Of a stretch of 64,000 nt of DNA, positions 42,192 to 53,793 are shown in pieces. The notes under the pieces are model-generated. The model searched no databases. It was not told where the DNA came from and saw only the letters and a list, made by a program, of their open reading frames with translations. Origin of the DNA: Reticulascus tulasneorum (lineage: Eukaryota; Ascomycota; Sordariomycetes; Glomerellales; Reticulascaceae); assembly GCA_001557505.1 (NCBI GenBank), contig LSAX01000011.1:1116001-1180000 (forward strand), read 5' to 3'. How positions within the stretch are numbered: the stretch's first letter is position 1; each line of letters begins with the position of its first letter. A program made the translations under genes and the position numbers.

Positions 42192-45023
42192 ATGTCGGGA
42201 AAACTTAACAAGGCTCACCCTCTCAATGTACCGCACACGGCCGGGATTTTCTCTGATCCCCAAGTCGATGGTCCAGAGATTGGGACTCTCGTAGCCGTCG
42301 TCGACAGGGCCAAAAACCTGCCGAACAGGAAGACCATCGGGAAGCAGGATCCCTACTGTGCTGCACGGCTGGGAAAGGAGGCCAAGAAAACCACCACTGA
42401 TATTCGAGGAGGCCAGACGCCGAAATGGTAAGATGCTCGTTCCCTGCGCAACTTCTTTTACCTGGACTTGGCTGCTGACACTCGATGCAGGGACCAGGAA
42501 CTACGATTCGTCGTCCACGATTCTCCAGACTACTACCAACTAAAACTCTCGGTATTTCATGATGACAAGAAGACGGATTTGATTGGAGAGACATGGATTG
42601 ATTTGAGGGACATCATTGTTCCCGGCGGTGGACAGAACGACTTGTGGCATAGCCTGTCCTGCAAGGGCAAGTATGCTGGAGAAGTCAGAATCGAGATCAC
42701 GTTTTACGACAGCCGACCGAAGCCCGAGAAGGTTGTGCCAAAGTCGAAGCCCGTATCGAATGATCAGCAAGATGGGCGGGACACATTGTCGAGGAGCCCG
42801 GTGAAGAGACGTCCCTTGCCATCCGACCCCGTAACTGGCGAGGCTCCAGCACAACAGCAGGATTATGCCCCGACGCCTCCGCGAGCACTTCCCAAGCAGC
42901 CTCCTTCTTACATCCCGAATCAATCCCCATTGCAAGCCTTTGAATACAACAACACGCCACCTCCAGCATCCCGTCACCAATCCGATCCCTATTCCCAACT
43001 ACCCCAAGTAGCTCCCCAAGCCCAGTCTTTCGGAACTCCGCCAGGGCGTATGGAGCTGCCTTCGCCGCAACCACCACGGCCTAGCGATTTTTACGACAAT
43101 TATGAAAATCACCAGGATGAAAGAGACTATAGCCCAAAATACCCTGTCCAACAGCCTTACGATCGACAAGACCCTCGAGGATCTTACAATCCCGGTTCGG
43201 ACCACTTCGACATGCATCTGATGGATGACCAGAGACAACCGCCTCCGATGGACGACGATAGGCCGCCGCCACCGCCTGCCCATCGCAGTAGACACAACAG
43301 TGGAAACTCTCACGAGATACTCCGGAACTCATTTGATACGCCACCAAAAGCTACACTACCCATGAGACATGATGTTCTGAAGAACGAAGCTCACCGTCGC
43401 TCGGTCCCAAGCTACCCTGGACGACCTGCTTACCGAGCTTATGACTCGGCACCCCCTGTTCCGAATGTGAACAATTCCGCAGCCGACGAATCTTACCATC
43501 AACCTTCGCCTCCTAGACACCACTCCTACGATGCTAGCTATGATTCGCAGTATCGGGCATTGCAACCTACTGTTGAGGATGCTCCTGAGTCTCCTACGCC
43601 ACCCATGGGAGGCTCATATCGCAGGAGCTCTCGAACCCCTCAATATGATGATATGGCCTACGACCAGGCTTCGACCCCGGCTCCGCTGAACCTCAGTGGC
43701 CGAGGCAGCGCTGCGTCTGGTCGATTCAGCACTTCGCCGCAGCCAGGCCATCAGAGATATGATGACATGACTGGGCGTCAGTTACAAGTCTCACCTCTTT
43801 CTGCTAGGGATTATACACAGAGCCCGACCGAGATGTCATACCAGTCTCATAGCAGTCAAAGCCAGCACCACTCGCAGCGAAGTGAGATGGACACCACGCA
43901 CTTTCAAAGCTCTGTAAACTATGGACTGCCGCCTGTGCCTTCATCTCTCGTTCCGGGTGTTGATCCGAGCCTTGCTCAAGAAGTATCCGAACGCATATAT
44001 GAGGAAAGACGACAGGAGAGGCGCTATACAACCCAGAACACAGCGACGCCACCACGTGGTAGGCAACGTGACGAGCCAATGGCGCATGGCATGGGAGGCT
44101 CTCCGCAAGGGTACACACCTCAGTCATATGATAGGAGGTCTGGGGTGACATACTCCAATGCTCCTCAACCCCAGATGTCCAGCGCAAGGGCAATATCTCC
44201 CAATCCCAATCCCCACCATACGATCAAGCGGAAATCAGTCAGCCCCGCGCCACCCACACCAGAGGGACGAAGGGTATCTGCCGTACCGTTTGGTCCCGAC
44301 TCTTACAACGCGCTCAACCCAAGTTTGGCAGCAGCCAAGGAGTCGGTCAAGCCTGACTATTCTGATCCTAATGCCAAGATCATTGCTCACGATGGACGAG
44401 AAATCGACCCATCAGATCACTTGCCTATGGACACATGGGCTCCAGAGCCAGAACCGAGGCCAAGCGCAAAGGTTCCTGAGAGCCGTGCCCGGCCCTTGCC
44501 ATCAGGAGCGCAGCCTATGCCTTCTGCCGGCCGTCGACAGCTCCGCGTGGCAGGTCGGCCACAATCAATGGCACCTTCGCAGATGTATATCAATCCCGAG
44601 GATACGCCTCTGACCCCACCAGCAGCGAACAACGGGGGCCGCAATCGACTCCAAAAGAAGTCAAACCGCATGTCTACTCTACCACCGTCTACGTCCCCAG
44701 CCGGCTCCAGTCCTCTTGCTCCTATTTCCTCCCATAATTATCAAGACAGCGGCAGCGGCTTCACTCCGCCGCGCATGTCTAGAGCAAGCACATGGGACTT
44801 TCCCAGCGAGAACCACGCCCCTCAGTATGGCAGCAGTCCCGGTGGGATGCGTGGGGGCGGTCCACCGATCCCGGCTAAGGTCCCTCTGCCCATCATGAGC
44901 GGTGCGATGCCCACCGAACGCGGTGGAGGCGGAGGTGGTGGTGGTGACGACTGGGCTTTGATGCAGGAGATGAGCCAAATCGATATCGGGGCGGGGCGAT
45001 CACGAAGGCACAGGGGATATTAG
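42192..45023 (+). CDS. INN1: C2-domain cytokinesis protein, Inn1/Fic1 (ingression) family, two exons
   Basis: The model is join(42192..42427, 42491..45023), giving 922 residues. The C2 domain occupies about residues 28-150: GTLVAVVDRAKNLPNRK, KQDPYCAARLG, QELRFVVHD, LIGETWIDL and GEVRIEITFYD. Inn1 and Fic1 act at the septum, joining the actomyosin ring to membrane ingression through C2 and PxxP motifs that bind SH3 partners. The long remainder is Pro/Gln/Tyr-rich with many PPxP stretches. Conserved islands near the end are IKRKSVSPAPPTPEGRRVSA, IIAHDGREIDPSDHLP and RRQLRVAGRPQS. The C-terminus after a Gly run is DDWALMQEMSQIDIG. The 63-nt intron has a GTAAGA donor and GCAG acceptor inside the C2 domain. 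The assignment by architecture is good; role in this species is inferred. Confidence 0.85.
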
Positions 45024-45411
45024 TAAAAAGCTGAGACAGGCAACAAGTTCATGGTTCGATTTTGTGTACTATACTATTTTGGGTCGGTGTTTTCAAACGG
45101 ACGGTCTGGTTCCCTCGGATGGGTTTGGTATGAGAGGAGGTAATGCAACATAGAGCTGGAAATACCATTTCTTCTACCCTTTAAATCCCTTGCGTCTTGT
45201 CTCGTTCCACCTGGTTACGTGAGGTTCTGTGATGAAAAGATTCATTAAAGCCAATTATCATCATATCACAAGTGGAAGTAGTCCGTACTGACGAGTACTA
45301 TGCTTCAAAGGTTGTTGATTGATGTAAATTCTATGTTTAAAACAGGTAGTTTTCCTCTCCCCAACGCCATCGCAATGCAAAGGAAGGCAAAAAAAAGCCC
45401 AGTGAAGTCCA
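45024..45411. other. Convergent 3' region
   Basis: 388 bases between the C2-domain gene and UTP15, which end toward each other. No gene is seen. Confidence 0.5.
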
Positions 45412-47007
45412 TCAGACCGCCCCCATCATCAAGCTCTCAACCATCCCGCCCGTTTCGCACGCCAATTGCGCCTTCTCAACCTCGTTGCCCACCCTCTTCC
45501 TCAGGGTGCGGAAAGCGTCGAACAGCTCGACCGACCCGCCGACATACTCGGCATACAGATCAATCAGGTTCAGGCCAACCTCGACGCAGACGCTGACGTA
45601 GCGCGGGTCGATGATGTGGCCGCACACCCACTTGAGGACGGGCTGGACGGTGCGCTCGTCGCGGCCCTCGAGGGCGTCGCGGACGGCGGAGCGGTGGCGG
45701 AGGGCGAGGAGCAGGGTGAGGACGTTGACGGGGGAGTGGTCCTTGGCCTGGCTGTCGAGGACCTGGTCGAGGGCGGCGGCGTAGCGGCCGTGGCGGAGGT
45801 CGCGCTGCCACTGGCGCTCCTTCTTCTTTATGAGGCGCGGCTCGTTGGCGATGACGACGTCGGCGGCCTCGCCGACCATGTCGAGCTTCTTCATGGCCGT
45901 GACGCGGCGCTTGCGCTTCGCCTGCTTGGCCTCCAGCGCGTCGGCGGTGCCGGCGATGAGGGCGCTCATCTCCTTCTCGCGCTCCTTGTGGCGGTTCGCC
46001 TCGGTGCCGCTGAGGCGGGTGCGGATGCTGAGGACGCCGGACGTCATGCCGACGAGGAGGTGTCTGTCGCTGGACTCGGAGGACGAGTTGGCGTTGGTGC
46101 CGATCACGCGCACGGCCAGGATGGGGGATTGGTATTTCGTGCTAGAGACGACGTTCCAACCCGTGGTCTCGAAGATTTTGACGTGACCGTCGAGACCACC
46201 ACTTACGAGGCGTCGTCCGCCGGATGCGAGGCATAGAGAGGTGACTGTCTTTTGGTGGTTCGTGATTTGGTGGATAGGCTTTGCTGCGACGAGGTCGAGG
46301 ACGTTGATTGAGCTCTCTGCTGCCGAGAGGAGGGTGGTTCCGGATGGCAGAGGGAGGACGTCTTCTACCGGGGCGGCATGCTTGAAGGTCATGACCGCCG
46401 CATTGGTCCCTACCCTGGGGTCCCACAACCGCACCGTAGCATCGTAACTCCCCGACACGATCATATTTGCCATTGAGCCCGGCATGAAGTTTGCGCAGCG
46501 CACGTAGTCTCCGTGCCCGACAAACGTACTCGTAGGCTCGTTGCTCGGCAGGTCCCACAACCGCACCGTCTTATCGTCGCTCGCACTCAGCAGGGTGGTC
46601 AGTTCGGTCGAAGAGAACTTGGTCGTCCAGACAGGCTGCTTGTGCAGCATCCACGTCTTCAGGATGGCCCTCGAGTTCACGTCGAACACCTGGATGCGGC
46701 CCGTGTCCTCGCCCGCCACGAGAACCTTGCCATCGCGGCGGATGTCCCCGCTCCGCGCAATGTCCGCGAACCGCGTGATCGTCTTCTCGAGCTTGCGCGT
46801 CCGGATCGAGTAGATCTGCACCCGGGTCCCGGTCGTGACGGCGAAGGAGTCGTTGGAGGGGGCGCTGATGTGTGTGATAGGGTACGAGGTGGGCGAGGGG
46901 ATCTGGAGCTGGTCTTTGAAGGATTTCCAGTATCGCTGCTCCGCGGTCACGGGCGAGGGACCGGCGGGTAGCTTTACCTGTGGGAGGGGTCCCACTTGTG
47001 CCGCCAT
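45412..47007 (-). CDS. UTP15: U3 small nucleolar RNA-associated protein 15
   Basis: A 531-residue single-exon subunit of the t-UTP (UtpA) complex of the small-subunit processome, needed for pre-rRNA transcription and 18S processing in the nucleolus. The N-terminal motif YWKSFKDQ is typical. WD40 repeats fill about residues 35-320, with LLSASDDKTVRLWDL, MIVSGSYDATVRLWD and RRLVSGGLDGHVKIFE visible. The UTP15 C-terminal domain follows at about 370-525 (ERQWQRDLRHGRYAAALDQV, SAVRDALEGRDE, DPRYVSVCVEVGLNLIDLY). The gene is GC-rich at third positions in the 3' half, which creates long antisense shadow ORFs. The ATG at 47007 gives the usual N-terminus. Confidence 0.95.
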   Translation of the reverse strand: MAAQVGPLPQVKLPAGPSPVTAEQRYWKSFKDQLQIPSPTSYPITHISAPSNDSFAVTTGTRVQIYSIRTRKLEKTITRFADIARSGDIRRDGKVLVAGEDTGRIQVFDVNSRAILKTWMLHKQPVWTTKFSSTELTTLLSASDDKTVRLWDLPSNEPTSTFVGHGDYVRCANFMPGSMANMIVSGSYDATVRLWDPRVGTNAAVMTFKHAAPVEDVLPLPSGTTLLSAAESSINVLDLVAAKPIHQITNHQKTVTSLCLASGGRRLVSGGLDGHVKIFETTGWNVVSSTKYQSPILAVRVIGTNANSSSESSDRHLLVGMTSGVLSIRTRLSGTEANRHKEREKEMSALIAGTADALEAKQAKRKRRVTAMKKLDMVGEAADVVIANEPRLIKKKERQWQRDLRHGRYAAALDQVLDSQAKDHSPVNVLTLLLALRHRSAVRDALEGRDERTVQPVLKWVCGHIIDPRYVSVCVEVGLNLIDLYAEYVGGSVELFDAFRTLRKRVGNEVEKAQLACETGGMVESLMMGAV

Positions 47008-47430
47008 CGTTGCTGAGTTTTGGTGCTGTGGTGCTCTGGTGCTGGTCGTGAATGTCTATCTGGGAAAGTTTTTGGGAGGGTTTGATTCGGAAGAATTTCT
47101 TGTTGCGCTTTGCTTCTTTGGGACTAGCGGCTACCCCACGATTCAGATAAGATAAGAGTAGAAAGTGTACAGTATGTACTGTAGGAAGCAAGTTGGCGTT
47201 AGTCTTTGATTCACTGCAAAATTAACCCACGCAAAGGGTTCTTGGTGCGCTCTAAAGCGGGTGCTCACGGGCCATACGAGACGACCATTCACCTGGGCCA
47301 GTCACTCAACATGCAAAAATCGCAAAAGATACGGGTAGTTATGATTTTGGGATCGTTATTCAACGGCTTTGTGTGAGGAATTTGAGCATTCACATTCAAT
47401 CTCACTTGTGTTTACAGTCTCGACCCCTGT
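47008..47430. other. Intergenic region
   Basis: 423 bases with the UTP15 promoter and the 3' end of the GH127 gene; both genes are on the minus strand. No gene is seen. Confidence 0.45.
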
Positions 47431-49580
47431 CTAAGTTGCTGAACTTGCCGAACTTGCCACACGTGCTGGCAGAGACGAATGCCACTGTCCACGATCCACC
47501 ACACCAACTTGACCGCCAGCATTTAGCAGCCCCACCCTCATCTGACCCTTGCCTCCCCTATTTGACCTGAAGTAATAAGGCACAAAAACCAGCTCCCTCT
47601 TCTCGCCGAATTGCTCTCCATGATGGCTGTAGCTCGGCCCATCACCCGCGGTGTTCGACTCCCAGCCTTCCATCGACCGTTTCCAGCCAACCGTACGCAG
47701 GGCAATGTACTCCTCGCCCGTCTTCTCATCGACACGACGCTTCTCAGAGACGGCTGAATCAACCTTGATAGCTATTTCCTTGAAGTGGTTGGTCTCCCAT
47801 GTATTATCTGCGTCCTCGATGCAGTAGACGATGGGCCCGCGAGCGAGAGTCAGTGTTCGTTGGTTCGTGTATGGGTGTGGTGAGATGTAGCGTGGCTCGA
47901 ACCCCTGGATAATCAGTGAGAATATCGGATTCTCTGCCAAGTATGATGGACTGAGTGTAAGATATCCTTTCGTCACCTTAGCCGTCCCAGAGGCTGGAGA
48001 CGGAGTTACGACATATTTGCCCGTAGACCAGGCCGGTAGCCTCAGTCGAATGGTTGTTTTGACACTCTCAGCGCCTGAGAGTTGGAACAGCATGTTCCCC
48101 TCCCATGGCCAGTTTGACTTTTGCGACAAGCTGACAGTCTTGTCCCCGACCGGGAACGTCACCTTGGCGCTTGCGTACAAGTGCACATTGATGTGCGCTT
48201 CTCCATCAGAGCCTTCGTAATCCCAGAGGTATCCTCCCAGGCTCCCAAACAGCCGTAGCAGATTTGGCGGACAGCAAGAACACCAGAACCACTCTTCGCG
48301 ACCGCTCTTGAACTTGTGCGAGCTCGCCAGTTGGTTTTCGTACGTGTATCTTTTGCCGTCGAGGCTCATGGCCGTCATGACCGTGTTGTACAGACAGAGC
48401 TCCATGATATCGGCGTAGCGGGAGTCGAGGTCGATGTGGAGCATACGTTCCGCCAACATGATGACACCGATCGAAGCACATGTTTCGGAGTAGCAGCCCC
48501 CTTCGTCGGTTCCTTGGGGAAGGAAGTAGTCGATGCCGAAGCCCTCCCACTGCGCCATTGAGCCGATGCCTCCCGTCAGATACATCTTCCTATCTACCAT
48601 GTTGTTCCATAACCGCTTTAGTGTCTTGGTCCACTCTGCAGTGTCGGAGAGCGACTTTTTCTCTCGCTGGTCGAGAATCACGAGCTCTGCTACGCCTGTG
48701 AGGAGATACATCGCTCGCACGGCGTGTCCCTCAATCGTCTGCTGCTCCAGTATGGGGATATCAGCTTGACAATACCAGTAGGCTCTGCTCGCGGGCCAGG
48801 AGTTAGGTCTTTGCCAGGGTGACTCCCCACGTTTCTCCATTTCCCAGTCGTAGTAATGCTTTCCGTCCTGTCCTTTCGGGTTTCCTCTCTCTTCAAGAAA
48901 GAATCGGGCCAGATCGTAGGCATCTTGATTTCCTGTTGCGGAGTAGAAGCGTAGCAGCGCAAGTTCAATCTCCGGGTGCCCCGGGTACCCTCTTCGTTGT
49001 CCCTCTTCCAGACCAAAGACCTTGCGAATGAGACTGATATACTTGCCTATCGGTTCCATCAAGAGGTCGTTCTTGTAGTATTGCCGGTGCGCAAGGGCAG
49101 CTTCTATTAGATGACCGGCATTGTATCTGCAGTTGATTAGTTGATGATGGCTTGTGCTCATTGCTGTGTAACTTACAACTCATGCATATCCTTCACATTC
49201 GACCACCGCTTGTCAGGCTCCACAACAGTATAATGCAGATTCAAGTATCCATCATCCTGCTGAGCCCCACGCATCATGTCAACAATCTCGCGAATGGCGC
49301 CGTCTATTTCGGCATCATACTCGTCCACTAGCAGGTAGCAGGCACCTTCAATCCATTTGGCAATATCGCTATCCCAGAACAAGTGAAGCCGGACCGGCCA
49401 CATTGAATGGTCTTCGTAGATTGGTTTCCATTTGAGCTTGAAGCAATCGTAGCGGCCGGTGGATCGCATCTGCTCCAGCTGGGTATGTATTGCCGAACGA
49501 GCAAACGTGCCTCGCCGGACCGAGAGCATCGAGTTGCCATGGAAGGCAGCTTGACGGAATGTGACTTGAGGAGCTGACAT
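47431..49580 (-). CDS. GH127 beta-L-arabinofuranosidase-like enzyme (two exons)
   Basis: The model is complement(join(47431..49126, 49177..49580)), giving 699 residues. The GH127 family (formerly DUF1680) removes beta-linked L-arabinofuranose with a Zn-bound Cys nucleophile. By alignment to bacterial HypBA1, the Zn ligands would be Glu349 and Cys351 (SETCASIG) and Cys419 and Cys420 (CSCCPPN). Cys419 would be the nucleophile and Glu329 (QWEGFG) the acid/base. Other marks are DDGYLNLHYT, YNAGHLIEAA and YPGHPEIELALLRFY. There is no signal peptide at the ATG chosen (MSAPQVTFRQ), so the enzyme is probably cytosolic and acts on imported oligosaccharides. The frame opens 13 codons earlier, but only at a GTG. 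The 50-nt intron has a GTAAGT donor and CTGCAG acceptor. Confidence 0.92.
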
Positions 49581-50094
49581 GTTGGCGACTGTTACTTGGA
49601 CTGATGAATCCGGAAACACTTGGTAGGCCGTATATATGAGACCAACCTATCTCTCATATATATAATTATATACTAAGGATGCTTGGTGTTCATGCGATCC
49701 ACTACCGCCACGAGGAGGACATGCAGCTCGCAATTCGGGGACATGAAGGTGCACGCGGCATACATCCGGTCCCGGGGGTGGCTGCAGTGCGGGGTCTGGT
49801 CAGCTGTTCACCGGAACCACCTCCCGAAATAGGTGGCGAGCTCTTGAACCCTTTTACATGCCCTTTCAAGACAAACACAGTTTATGATTTCAGACAGCTT
49901 GGGCTTGGAACTGCCTGGTATATAGCTGATCTGTACTACTAGGCGATGGTGACGCTAGTGGTAATAGAAAGACACCAGTAGCAATTGAGATCCCAAACCT
50001 GCTGCCTTGGCACCTTATAGTGCAAGACTGAGCAGCTTCACGGCGCGATAAATGGTCGACGGCGATAATAGCTTATGCCCAACCAATTCATTCT
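49581..50094. promoter_or_regulatory. GH127 upstream region
   Basis: 514 bases with the GH127 promoter on the left, including the inverted repeat listed separately, and the 3' region of the methyltransferase gene on the right. Confidence 0.5.
49631..49662. repeat. Perfect 11-bp inverted repeat in the GH127 promoter
   Basis: The arms TATATATGAGA (49631-49641) and TCTCATATATA (49652-49662) are exact reverse complements around a 10-base spacer. The element sits 51-82 bases upstream of the GH127 ATG, so it could be a TATA-containing core promoter, a regulator site or a hairpin in the leader. Confidence 0.8.
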
Positions 50095-50938
50095 CTAGAA
50101 GAGGTCATCAATGGCCTTGTCGGCATCTTTTTCGATCAGCTCCTTCATTCCCTAGCCAGAATTAGCGGTGAACTCGCCGGCAAAGCAGCAGGATCCTCAC
50201 CTCAGGCATGACCGGCTGGCCATCTTGACCCTGCACATATCGGAATGGCATCTCTGTGCTCTCATGCTCGTTGAATTTCAGTTCCGGAAAGTCCAAGTAC
50301 GTGATCTCATCCAATGGAACTACGCCCCGTAAGTTTAGATGCACATCAGAGGGAGCGTGATCAACCAACTTTTTTCCTCTACCACGATCCTCGTGACCCG
50401 GACAGCGGTGTCGGTGGTCATTTGCTTTGGACCTAGCCTTCGTCCCTCGAACCCCTTCTTCCTTAGCTCGGAAGTTCGGTCTGCGATAGTCAGGGTAATT
50501 TTCTTTCAAAATTCAATCGGGCTGAGCAGACGGACCTCGGGGTGGGTCATCGCCTACCAGTCATCACATCAGCTATTGCAATTGCAGCCATGTTCGCGTG
50601 AACGGATTCTTACCCAAGATTCCACCAAATAGGAACGCATCAAACGACTCCCCGTCTTCGGGGCTGAGATCCTTCGCTGCGGACGGATCAAGGAGACATA
50701 TGCGGGACTTATCCTCGGCATAGAGCTCTTCGACTCCCCGATGTTCCGCTTTGAAGGCTGGGATGGCTTGGAGGCCGGATGGGACATTGAATGTGCTGGG
50801 AAGAGAGGAGAGGAGGAATGTGCCCTGTGCGACATGGGTTTCTTTTGCGATTGCCAGGTACTCGAGTTCGGACCAGGGACCGAGCTCCGGATCCAAGTGC
50901 TCTACTATGTAGGTCTTTCCTGTCAAAGGGTTTGCCAT
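50095..50938 (-). pseudogene. SFM1: SFM1-type SPOUT arginine methyltransferase with apparent frameshift
   Basis: Exons are 50614..50938, 50536..50553 (18 nt), 50201..50480 and 50095..50151, read on the minus strand. In yeast, Sfm1 methylates an Arg of ribosomal protein Rps3. Family marks are KTYIVEHLDPELGPWSELEY, AFLFGGILGDDPPRDRTSELR across three exons, DTAVRVTRIVVE, and LDFPELKFNEHESTEMPFRY. All splice junctions fit. Inside exon 3, however, the frame before the A6 run (minus strand, 50370-50375) ends at a stop soon after, while the conserved C-terminal half lies in the -1 frame. The four exons total 680 nt, one short of a multiple of three. Either one base is missing at the homopolymer (a sequencing error or a real lesion) or the site slips. 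The conserved residues on both sides argue against old decay. Confidence 0.82.
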
Positions 50939-51799
50939 CGCGCACTGAAGACCGGGTTTGGCCTGTTCAAATACGGGATGTTCGAGGGTGAGTTTCGGCT
51001 TTTTTGAAAATTTCCTGGCTGTGGTTGTACTTCAAGCCATCCCAGGCGAAGGCAAGCCGGCAACACAGCACCAGCAAAATTCCTTATAAACATTTTCGCG
51101 CTTATCTAGAGTTCCCAATTGTAGTGTTGAACTTTACCTTGAATGACCAGGTATTAAACGATGGCAATCATCAACCGTTCCGAGCACTTAGTACGACAGC
51201 TATATTTACTACGGTTTCACAGCCAACCGGTGTTGGAGATCCCTCTGTTTCGGGACCTCAAGAGCTTAGAGTGGGACCAGAGCACAGTGCATTTCGAGTC
51301 CGTTCTGAGCTATCGAAGGGAATGTATTTTATTAAATAACCTGACATATGGATGTGAATGAGGTAAGAATAGGAGTTCTGACCCTTCAAAGAGCTATACA
51401 ACTTCTATTCACACCTGTTCCGGTCAATATCAACGTGGGCGGCCTTTGATAATAATTGCCCTACGAAGCAAGAACCTGCAGCCAACACGGAGCGCCACAT
51501 CGGGCTGAGCGCCCTAATTTAGGTGCCTTATGTAGGTACCTAATAGTAGTCTTTTGGTTACCGGAGACCCTTGCAAAAATCCCACGCTAGCATCTGAGCC
51601 GTGTGCAACACCAAGCAAACGGGCCAGATCACAAATCCAGCCTCGACTCTTCCAACACTGCAACCTCTTCTTTTGTCATCCTTTCTTCTTTCTTTTAGGG
51701 GATTCGAATTTCCCATGACTGCCATCGCGACGAAGGCAGTTGCAACTTTTTTTATCCAATAGCCTCGGGATCGTCTGACGAGGCGATTACCCCCCCATC
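50939..51799. promoter_or_regulatory. Divergent intergenic region, SFM1 / KEX1
   Basis: 861 bases between divergent genes. TAGGTGCCTTATGTAGGTACC lies at about 51521-51541, one of several TAGGTA-type motifs in the window. A pyrimidine-rich tract near 51660-51700 precedes the KEX1 start. Confidence 0.5.
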
Positions 51800-53793
51800 A
51801 TGGCTTTCCTTCCGTCGCTGCCGGGGATCAGGAGCTGGGCTGGAGGCTTGCTGCTGGTACTGTCATGGGCGGCGACATCAAATGCTCAGAGCTCGGCTGA
51901 TTATTATGTCCACTCTCTACCGGGTGCGCCAGAAGGGCCCCCCATCAAGATGCATGCTGGGTAAGCTTCTGCACTGGTAGCCCCTTGATTCTAGCTTTGC
52001 CGACTCTGACGCGCGTTCCATCACAGGCACATCGAAGTTACGCCAGAGCACAACGGCAACCTCTTCTTCTGGCATTTCCAAAATCAACACATCGCCAACA
52101 GGCAGCGGACTGTCATCTGGCTCAATGGCGGCCCTGGATGCTCTTCTGAGGATGGCGCATTGATGGAGATCGGCCCATACCGGGTCAAGGACAATGATCA
52201 CCTGGAGTACAACAATGGCTCGTGGCACGAGTTTGCGAACCTGCTCTTCGTTGATAACCCGGTCGGGACCGGCTTCAGCTACGTCGATACCAACAGTTAC
52301 GTCCACGAACTGGACGAAATGGCCAAACAGTTTGTCGACTTCCTCGAGAAGTGGTATGCACTGTTTCCGGAATACGAGCATGATGATGTGAGTGCTGCCC
52401 CCAGACCATCTTATGTGACATTTCTAATGCAGCCCAGATCTACATTGCAGGAGAGTCGTATGCCGGCCAACACATCCCCTACATCGCGAGAGCAATGCTC
52501 GAGAGAAATAAGAAACCCGGAACCAAGGTGATCTGGAACTTAAAGGGTTTGCTGATCGGGAACGGGTGGATCTCGCCAGCCGAGCAATACGATGCCTATC
52601 TTCGATTCGCATATGAGAAGAACCTGATCACCAAGGGATCTGAGGAGTCGGATCATTTGCAACAGCAGTGGCGCATCTGCCAGAAGGAGTTGGCAGTTGA
52701 CCCAGCCCGTGTGGAGATTACAGACTGCGAGTCCATCCTCCAGAGGCTCCTCGAACTCACATCCAAGCCAAATGCTGCCGGTCAGAGGGACTGTATCAAT
52801 ATGTACGATGTTCGTTTGACTGATGTCTATCCATCGTGCGGCATGAACTGGCCGCCAGATTTGAAATACGTGACTCCATACCTCAGGAAGCCGGATGTCG
52901 TCAGGGCTTTGCACATCAACAACGGTCGGAATACGGGCTGGACAGAATGCAATGGCGCTGTTGGGTCGGCTTTCCGGGCTAAGAAATCCAAACCGTCAAG
53001 GGAATTCCTCCCGGATCTCCTGAAAGAGGTCCCAATCATCTTGTTCTCAGGCGCAGAGGACCTTATCTGCAACCACCTGGGAACTGAGGCTCTCATCGGA
53101 AATATGGAGTGGAACGGCGGAAAGGGCTTCGAAATTTCGCCAGGGAATTGGGCGCCTCGCCGTGACTGGACCTTCGAGGGCGAGCCCGCCGGATTTTGGC
53201 AGGAGGCACGCAATCTTACCTATGTCCTGTTCTACAACTCCTCACACATGGTACCATTCGATCACTCCCGCCGCACTCGCGACATGCTCGACCGCTTCAT
53301 GCAGGTCGATATCAGCGCCATTGGCGGCTCCCCAACTGATTCCCGCCTTGACGGCGAAACCGGCCCTGTAACCACTGTGGGTGGCGCAGCGAACAACACG
53401 GCTTCTGAGGAAGAGACGCAGCAGAAGCTCGAGGAGGCGAAGTGGAAGGCTTACTACAGATCCGGCGAGGTTGTTCTCGTAATCGTCATTATCGCAGCTG
53501 CCGTATGGGGCTGGTATATATGGCGCGACCGCCGTAAGCGCCAGGGATACAGTGGCTTGGCCGGAGGCGAGGTGCCCGTCGTCGGGCAGAGGACAAGAGG
53601 CTTGGAGAGCTTCAGAACTAAAAGGAATGGGCGTGATGTAGAGACGGGGGATTTTGATGAGAGCGAGTTGGATGATTTGCATGTTGAGACACCGACAGCG
53701 TTAGATGCGGAGAGATATGGTGTTGGTGAGGACAGCGAGGATGAACCCGAGGAGAAGACGAAGCCATCAGGTGCCGCGAATGGAGGCCGATAA
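51800..53793 (+). CDS. KEX1: Kex1 pheromone-processing carboxypeptidase (three exons)
   Basis: The model is join(51800..51960, 52027..52387, 52438..53793), giving 625 residues, the usual KEX1 length. It is a late-Golgi serine carboxypeptidase that trims C-terminal Lys/Arg from peptides after Kex2 cleavage. The signal peptide is about residues 1-29. The catalytic triad is Ser181 (GESYAG), Asp382 ([11 protein letters not shown]) and His444 ([10 protein letters not shown]). The substrate-binding [10 protein letters not shown] block is also present. A membrane span at about 517-536 ([18 protein letters not shown]) is followed by an acidic cytosolic tail, as in the family. Introns of 66 and 50 nt have GTAAGC and GTGAGT donors, phases matched. 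The ATG at 51800 begins the signal peptide. Confidence 0.95.

Noticed and set aside
45466..46236. 256-codon plus-strand ORF
   Set aside because: Antisense to UTP15 in its GC-rich 3' half; Ala/Gly/Val/Leu-dominated shadow composition.
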